Assembly (NCBI GenBank): GCA_900752845.1
Contig: CAADWU010000001.1
Coordinates: forward strand, 1-9,613
Origin: Candidatus Gastranaerophilales bacterium
GTDB lineage: Bacteria > Cyanobacteriota > Vampirovibrionia > Gastranaerophilales > Gastranaerophilaceae
Direction: 5' to 3'
Length of the DNA stretch: 9,613 bases
How positions within the stretch are numbered: position 1 is the stretch's first letter; each line of letters opens with the position of its first letter. Shown here in pieces: positions 5,874-9,613 of the stretch. The notes under the pieces were generated by a model. That model had not been told where the DNA came from. It made no database searches and saw nothing but the letters and a program-made list of their open reading frames with translations. A program made the position numbers and the translations under genes.

Positions 5874-6710
5874 TAATATGTTATTTAAAATTTTTGCAGT
5901 TGAATAAGATTTATTTAGTGTAAAAAAGTGAAGTCCTTTTACTTTATTTTTGATTAATTCTTCACATTGCTCCGATGCATAATCTATTCCCATTTCAATC
6001 ATTGATTTCGTATCATCTTTATACTTATCAATTTTGTTTTGAAGTTTTTTCGGAATTGAAACTCTTGCAAGTGATGTCATTTTAACTATTTGTTTATAGC
6101 TTCTTACAGGCATTATTCCTGCTGCAACAGGTACTTCAATCCCGTTTTCCTGTAACAATTGTATATAATTATAAAATTTATCATTATCAAAAAATAATTG
6201 TGTAAAAATTGCATCAGACCCTGCATCAACTTTTTTCTTAAGATTTTTGATATCTGATTTAATGTCAGGACTTTCAATATGCCCCTCAGGATATCCTGCA
6301 ACTCCTACAGATAAATTTGTTTTAGCTTTTATATAACTGACAAGCTCGTCAGCGTAATTAAAATCATAGTGGCGAAGATTAGGGTTTTCCGGGATGTCAC
6401 CACGTAATGCCAGAATATTTTCTATTCCGTAACTTTCAATTGCTTTTAACCCATCTTCAACACTATTTTTACTGCTTGTTATGCAGGTAAAATGCGGCAT
6501 AACATTTATATTTAAATTTTGTATATCGCTAAGCAGTTCAAAAGATTTGTTTTCTTTCCCTCCTGCACCACAGGTTAGAGAAATAAATGCAGGGTTATAT
6601 TTTTTTAATAATTTTATTTCGTTTAAAAGTTCACCTTCATTATCTTTAGGTGGAAAAACCTCAAATGAGATGATACTTTTCTTGCTATTATAAATCTCTC
6701 TCAACTTCAT
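5871..6710 (-). CDS. metF: 5,10-methylenetetrahydrofolate reductase
   Basis: MTHFR reduces 5,10-methylene-THF to 5-methyl-THF with FAD, supplying the methyl group for methionine synthesis. The 279-residue protein carries the family signatures in order: SFEVFPPK with catalytic Glu17, SLTCGAGG, MPHFTCI, ENILALRGDIP, GVAGYPEGH, AGSDAIFTQLFFDND, PVAAGIMPV and GLHFFTLNKS near the C-terminus. Length suits the bacterial catalytic-domain form without a regulatory domain. I place the start at ATG 6710 (MKLREIYNSKK), where family members begin. A longer frame to 6758 would add 16 atypical residues and run into the divergent HPP-like gene. TATAAT lies 6 bases before this ATG and no ribosome site is visible, so the message may be leaderless. 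It leads the metF-deoC-flhB-sigma cluster. No SAM riboswitch fits in the 40-base upstream gap. Confidence 0.94.
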   Translation of the reverse strand: MKLREIYNSKKSIISFEVFPPKDNEGELLNEIKLLKKYNPAFISLTCGAGGKENKSFELLSDIQNLNINVMPHFTCITSSKNSVEDGLKAIESYGIENILALRGDIPENPNLRHYDFNYADELVSYIKAKTNLSVGVAGYPEGHIESPDIKSDIKNLKKKVDAGSDAIFTQLFFDNDKFYNYIQLLQENGIEVPVAAGIMPVRSYKQIVKMTSLARVSIPKKLQNKIDKYKDDTKSMIEMGIDYASEQCEELIKNKVKGLHFFTLNKSYSTAKILNNIL

Positions 6711-6750
6711 AAACAGATTATAACATAAATTTTTGTTATATAATTTAGAG
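6711..6750. promoter_or_regulatory. Divergent promoter pair between metF and the HPP-like gene
   Basis: Only 40 bases separate the two start codons. Minus strand: extended -10 TGTTATAAT (6725-6717), 6 bases before metF ATG 6710. Plus strand: TATAAT (6739-6744), 6 bases before ATG 6751. TATAACA (6719-6725) and TGTTATA (6734-6740) form a perfect 7-bp inverted repeat with an 8-base centre. Each -35 region would overlap the opposite -10, so the two promoters may compete or share an operator. No strong -35 box is seen. Confidence 0.6.
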
Positions 6751-7692
6751 ATGAACACAGCTGTTTTAAAAAGAATAAGATTTGGAAGATATATATTTGC
6801 TCTTGTAATGACAATACTAATGGTTGCAATTGCAGAAATCAGCGGAGAAAAAGAAATTATTTTCCCTGAAATTGTTGCGCTGACGATAGGTGCGTGGGTT
6901 TCGGAACGTCAGCCTTGGAACAGTAACAAGCGCAAAATGTTTCTGCTTGTGTCATTAGCATCGGTTGTAGGAGTTTGTGTTGTAAGGTACATGCACGTAC
7001 CTTTAATTGCGGAAGTAATAACTTGTTTTGCATTCACAGGAATTGCCTTAACCTTAACCCGTACAACTTTAATCCCGATTATTTCAGCATGTATTCTTCC
7101 TGTATATTTGCAGACAACGAGCTGGGTTTATCCTATATCCGTTACAACAATGGCTTTAGTTATAATTTTTATGCAGTGGTGTATGGAAAAATTTGGCTTA
7201 AGACCGCATAACAATTATGAGCCTTGTAATTTTGATTATAAAATCGAGCTTAAGAAATGGTCAAAACTTATTATTGTATTTTCTTTAATAGCCCTTGTTC
7301 CTTTTAATTGCAATGCAATTTATTTTATTGCTCCGCCTTTAATAGTAACATTTACCGAGTTTGCCAATATAAAAAGTCCGTTAAGAAAGTGTCCGGTAAG
7401 AATTTTTTGGATACTTGTGCTTGCAGCTGCCTCAGGTACAATTTTACGTGAAGTCTTAAACATGTATTTACATCTACCCCTTGCTTTGTGTGCGGCGATT
7501 GCCTGTATGATTTTGTTTGCAACTTTTGAAAGGGCTCATACGTTATTTCCGCCTGCAGGCGCAATACTTTTAATTCCAGTAATATTAAGAATAGAAGATT
7601 TAAAATATTTTCCTGTTGAAGTTGCAATCGGAGCTGCAATATTAATTCCTGCCGCTATGTTATTGTTCAGAGAAAAGAAAATAACTTTATGA
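6751..7692 (+). CDS. HPP-like integral membrane protein with two similar halves
   Basis: This 313-residue polytopic membrane protein has roughly eight to ten hydrophobic segments from residue 12 to 307 and a basic N-terminus (LKRIRFGR). The second half looks like the HPP family: APPLIVTFTEFANIKSPL (194-211), then LAAASGTILREVL, then FPPAGAILLIPV (266-277), matching the family's HPPAGA except that His is Phe. The first half repeats the plan: FPEIVALTIGAW (38-49), QPW, LASVVGVCVVRYMHVPL, LTLTRTTLIPIISA (100-113). HPP proteins of cyanobacteria and plants have been linked to nitrite transport; the substrate here is unknown. ATG 6751 is preferred over an upstream TTG at 6733 because that TTG lies before the -10 box and would extend into the metF promoter. 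The gene precedes the SulP carrier by 13 bases, suggesting joint anion uptake. A different transporter family is possible. Confidence 0.6.
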   Translation: MNTAVLKRIRFGRYIFALVMTILMVAIAEISGEKEIIFPEIVALTIGAWVSERQPWNSNKRKMFLLVSLASVVGVCVVRYMHVPLIAEVITCFAFTGIALTLTRTTLIPIISACILPVYLQTTSWVYPISVTTMALVIIFMQWCMEKFGLRPHNNYEPCNFDYKIELKKWSKLIIVFSLIALVPFNCNAIYFIAPPLIVTFTEFANIKSPLRKCPVRIFWILVLAAASGTILREVLNMYLHLPLALCAAIACMILFATFERAHTLFPPAGAILLIPVILRIEDLKYFPVEVAIGAAILIPAAMLLFREKKITL

Positions 7693-7701
7693 TAATATAA
7701 T
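7691..7701 (+). promoter_or_regulatory. Candidate -10 boxes at the sulP start
   Basis: GATAAT (7691-7696) and TATAAT (7696-7701) lie between the stop of the HPP-like gene and ATG 7706, with 9 and 4 bases to the ATG. No ribosome site exists in this gap. Either the carrier has its own very short or leaderless transcript, or it is read by coupling to the upstream gene. Confidence 0.4.
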
Positions 7702-7705
7702 TTCT

Positions 7706-9340
7706 ATGAATATTAAGTCAAGATTAAATGTTATTACAGGTGATGTTTTAGGCGGGTTAAATGCCGCAATAATAACACTTCCTCAGGCTCTTGCATTTGG
7801 TGTTGCAACAGGTTTTGGCGCAAGTGCAGGTATATGGGGAGCCATTATTTTATGTTTAATTGCCGGAGTTCTCGGAACTAAAGTTCCGATGATATCAGGT
7901 GTTACAGGTCCCGTTGCAATTGTTGTTGCATCTGTTATGCACGCACTAAACAAAGATATGGGCTCTGTAATTTTTATAATATTTATGGCAGGAATTTTTC
8001 AAATCCTGTTATCGCTTTCGAAATTACCTGAGGTTGTAAAATATGTTCCTTATCCTGTAATTTCCGGTTTTATGAACGGCGTTGGCGTAATTATTATAAT
8101 AATGCAGCTAAATCCTCTTTTAGGTCTGCTTCCTTGTTCAAATACTATTGAAAGTCTTGAATGTGTTTATAATTCGCTGCATGCAGTTAATATGGAGGCT
8201 TTTGCAATAGGAGCTTTAACACTTTTAATTGTATTTCTTTTTCCTAAGAAGTGGAATAAATATGTTCCTTCTCAAATTCTTGCATTAATAATTTGTACGA
8301 TAATTTCAATCAAAGCAGGTTTGAATATACCAAGAATTGATGAAATTTCAATATCGCTTCCTGCAATTGTAATGCCTAAGACAAATTTACATGACTTAAT
8401 AACATATATGCATTATGCTGTTACTCTTTCGGTTATCCTGTCTTCGGAAAGTTTGCTGACAGGGCTTGTGTGTACATCTATTACAAAAGTACAGCTTCCG
8501 CCCAGAAGACTGTTGTCGGCGCAAGGTATCGGTAATATGTTTTGTGCATTAACAGGCTCTCTGCCCGGCTCTGCTGCTACTATGAGAACCGTTGCGGCTT
8601 TAAAATCAGGTGCTTCAACAAAGCTTGCAGCTGTTGTAACTCCGCTTGTACTTGTGCTTTTATTATATAAATTTTCAGGTTTTGTTGCAGATATTCCTTT
8701 GGCTGTGCTTGCAGGTATTTTGATAAAAATCGGTTATGATATCATTGATACAAAATTTTTAAAGGTTATTAAGCTTGCGCCTAAAGACGATTTATACGTT
8801 TTGACGCTGGTATTTTTATTAACTGTTTTCTATAATCTTATAGTTGCAGTTGGTGCAGGTGTTGTGCTTGCAGCTCTGCTTTATGCCAAAAAAGTTGCCG
8901 ATAATGCAAAACTTGTGGCTAATGAAGTTTATGATAAAGATATAATCAAGTTAGAAAAAATGCTTGAGAAAGATTACAAACATAAAATACGTGTTGTGCA
9001 TATCAACGGTGCGTTTTTCTTCGGTTCTGCAACACAGTTAATATCACAATTTGATGAATTTCTTGGAACAAGATATTTAATACTTGTTTATGATAGTGCA
9101 AGTCTGCTTGATATATCAGCAATATTTGCACTTGAAGATATTGTATTGCGCTTGAAATCACAGCATATCAAAATTTTAATGGTACTAAAAAATCAAGAGG
9201 TTTATAACCAATTGAAAAGTTATAACATCGTTTCTCAAATAGGCGAAGCCAGAATGTTTTTTGATGAAATAGAAGCGATAGATTATGCAAAATCATCTTT
9301 CAAAAAACGAGTGAAGAAAAAATACTTCGGCAAGTCTTGA
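7706..9340 (+). CDS. SulP/SLC26-family anion transporter with STAS domain, BicA-like
   Basis: This 544-residue inner-membrane carrier belongs to the SulP family (sulfate, bicarbonate and related anions). The membrane domain (about 10-395) opens with GDVLGGLNAAIITLPQALAF (12-31) and GVTGPVAIVVASVM. It continues with AGIFQILLSLSKL, YPVISGFMNGVGVI, ESLLTG (248-253), IGNMFCALTGSLPGSAATMRT (275-295) and ADIPLAVLAGILIKIGYDIID. These segments recall the cyanobacterial bicarbonate carrier BicA more than classic sulfate permeases. A STAS domain follows (about 425-528) with IRVVHINGAFFFGSA and YDSASLLDISAIFALED. Glu248 falls where I recall BicA having a sodium-site Asp, so ion coupling may differ. Substrate cannot be fixed from sequence. 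It follows the HPP-like gene by 13 bases, has no Shine-Dalgarno, and ends about 40 bases before a strong terminator. Confidence 0.9.
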   Translation: MNIKSRLNVITGDVLGGLNAAIITLPQALAFGVATGFGASAGIWGAIILCLIAGVLGTKVPMISGVTGPVAIVVASVMHALNKDMGSVIFIIFMAGIFQILLSLSKLPEVVKYVPYPVISGFMNGVGVIIIIMQLNPLLGLLPCSNTIESLECVYNSLHAVNMEAFAIGALTLLIVFLFPKKWNKYVPSQILALIICTIISIKAGLNIPRIDEISISLPAIVMPKTNLHDLITYMHYAVTLSVILSSESLLTGLVCTSITKVQLPPRRLLSAQGIGNMFCALTGSLPGSAATMRTVAALKSGASTKLAAVVTPLVLVLLLYKFSGFVADIPLAVLAGILIKIGYDIIDTKFLKVIKLAPKDDLYVLTLVFLLTVFYNLIVAVGAGVVLAALLYAKKVADNAKLVANEVYDKDIIKLEKMLEKDYKHKIRVVHINGAFFFGSATQLISQFDEFLGTRYLILVYDSASLLDISAIFALEDIVLRLKSQHIKILMVLKNQEVYNQLKSYNIVSQIGEARMFFDEIEAIDYAKSSFKKRVKKKYFGKS

Positions 9341-9381
9341 TAGAAATAGAAAAAAGTAGTATGTAGAGGGAAAATAACACC

Positions 9382-9411
9382 AAAAAGCCTTGAATTTATC
9401 AAGGCTTTTTT
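9382..9411. terminator. Bidirectional rho-independent terminator
   Basis: AAAAAGCCTTGA (9382-9393) and TCAAGGCTTTTT (9399-9410) form a perfect 12-bp stem around an ATTTA loop, with T-runs on both strands. It ends the HPP-like/SulP transcript from the left and the minus-strand gene from the right, whose stop lies only 5 bases away. Confidence 0.92.
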
Positions 9412-9415
9412 CTTA

Positions 9416-9613
9416 TTAAAATTTGTATTCGGGAATTACAAACGGTTCATTGTTTGCATCTTTGTCAACAAATTTCAGATAGTATTCCATTGCTTTGTCT
9501 TTTGTTTTTTCATAGAATTCATCAGATATAAAACTTTTGTGCAATGCTGTTCTGTCGCCTGAATAATTTCCTAAAACATTTGCGTAAGTTTCTATAACCG
9601 CTTTGTCAGAACC
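9416..9613 (-). CDS. Unrecognised protein, C-terminal 65 residues (runs off right edge)
   Basis: A minus-strand frame enters at the right edge and ends at TAA (9418-9416), followed by a second TAA. Its 65 visible residues include KAVIETYANVLGNYSGDR, ALHKSFISDEFYEKT, KAMEYYLKFVD and the end EPFVIPEYKF. It looks soluble and helical, rich in Tyr, Lys and Asp, without membrane segments. The placement directly before a bidirectional hairpin, with the T-run on the correct side, supports a real 3' end. I do not recognise the family, and the missing N-terminal part prevents a functional call. Confidence 0.65.
   Translation of the reverse strand, partial: GSDKAVIETYANVLGNYSGDRTALHKSFISDEFYEKTKDKAMEYYLKFVDKDANNEPFVIPEYKF

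Noticed and set aside
6733..6750. TTG 6733 as start of the HPP-like gene
   Set aside because: It lies upstream of and over the TATAAT box at 6739-6744 and has no ribosome site. ATG 6751 is at leaderless distance.
6711..6750. SAM or other riboswitch upstream of metF
   Set aside because: The gap is only 40 bases and transcription appears to start at the ATG, leaving no room for an aptamer.
6711..6758. A 16-residue N-terminal extension of metF from ATG 6758
   Set aside because: The added residues are atypical for MTHFR, the extension would cross the -10 box used for ATG 6710, and it would overlap the start of the divergent gene.
1..9613. CRISPR arrays, insertion sequences, tRNA or rRNA genes
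   Set aside because: I saw no regularly spaced repeats, transposase-like proteins, terminal inverted repeats, cloverleaf sequences or rRNA segments.

Overview
The window is an AT-rich (about two-thirds A+T by eye) bacterial chromosomal segment with tightly packed genes. The protein style recalls Vampirovibrionia/Gastranaerophilales, the non-photosynthetic sister group of photosynthetic cyanobacteria known from gut and water metagenomes. Reasons are the low GC, an S/T/Q-rich N-terminus carrying a 'VSFKA' tag, a BicA-like SulP carrier, and a flagellar-type FlhB beside a FliA-like sigma factor. This assignment is inference from protein style, with no marker gene present.

Layout. Bases 1-180 hold the start of an unrecognised minus-strand gene. 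Two plus-strand genes follow. The first (282-1688) is an unnamed 468-residue protein with a papain-like Cys/His/Asn(Asp) arrangement and ends in its own hairpin terminator. The second (1768-3414) is a complete UshA-type metallophosphatase/5'-nucleotidase with no signal peptide. The nucleotidase meets a minus-strand gene cluster tail to tail, with the two stop codons overlapping.

That cluster reads, in transcription order, metF (6710-5871), deoC (5861-5208), flhB (5175-4102) and a FliA-like sigma-70 factor (4073-3411). Gaps are 9, 32 and 28 bases. From a 40-bp divergent promoter region shared with metF, two plus-strand membrane transport genes run rightward: an HPP-like protein made of two similar halves (6751-7692) and a SulP/SLC26 anion carrier with a STAS domain (7706-9340). 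They end at a strong bidirectional terminator (9382-9411), which also serves the incoming unrecognised minus-strand gene at 9416-9613.

How the parts may work together. metF serves one-carbon metabolism and methionine synthesis. deoC degrades deoxyribose 5-phosphate from nucleoside breakdown and could lie downstream of a nucleotidase. FlhB and the sigma factor point to flagellar or type III export and its regulation. The HPP-like and SulP proteins are a likely anion-uptake pair. The most intriguing reading is that the peptidase-like protein and the nucleotidase, both lacking Sec signals and sharing upstream sequence blocks, are exported by a non-Sec route, possibly the FlhB-dependent one. This is a hypothesis.

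A second theme is promoter placement. Nearly every gene has TATAAT very close to its start codon, and metF, the HPP-like gene and the sigma gene have it at the 6-7 base distance expected of leaderless transcripts. I see no RNA genes, mobile elements, CRISPR arrays or gene-free stretches above 300 bases.
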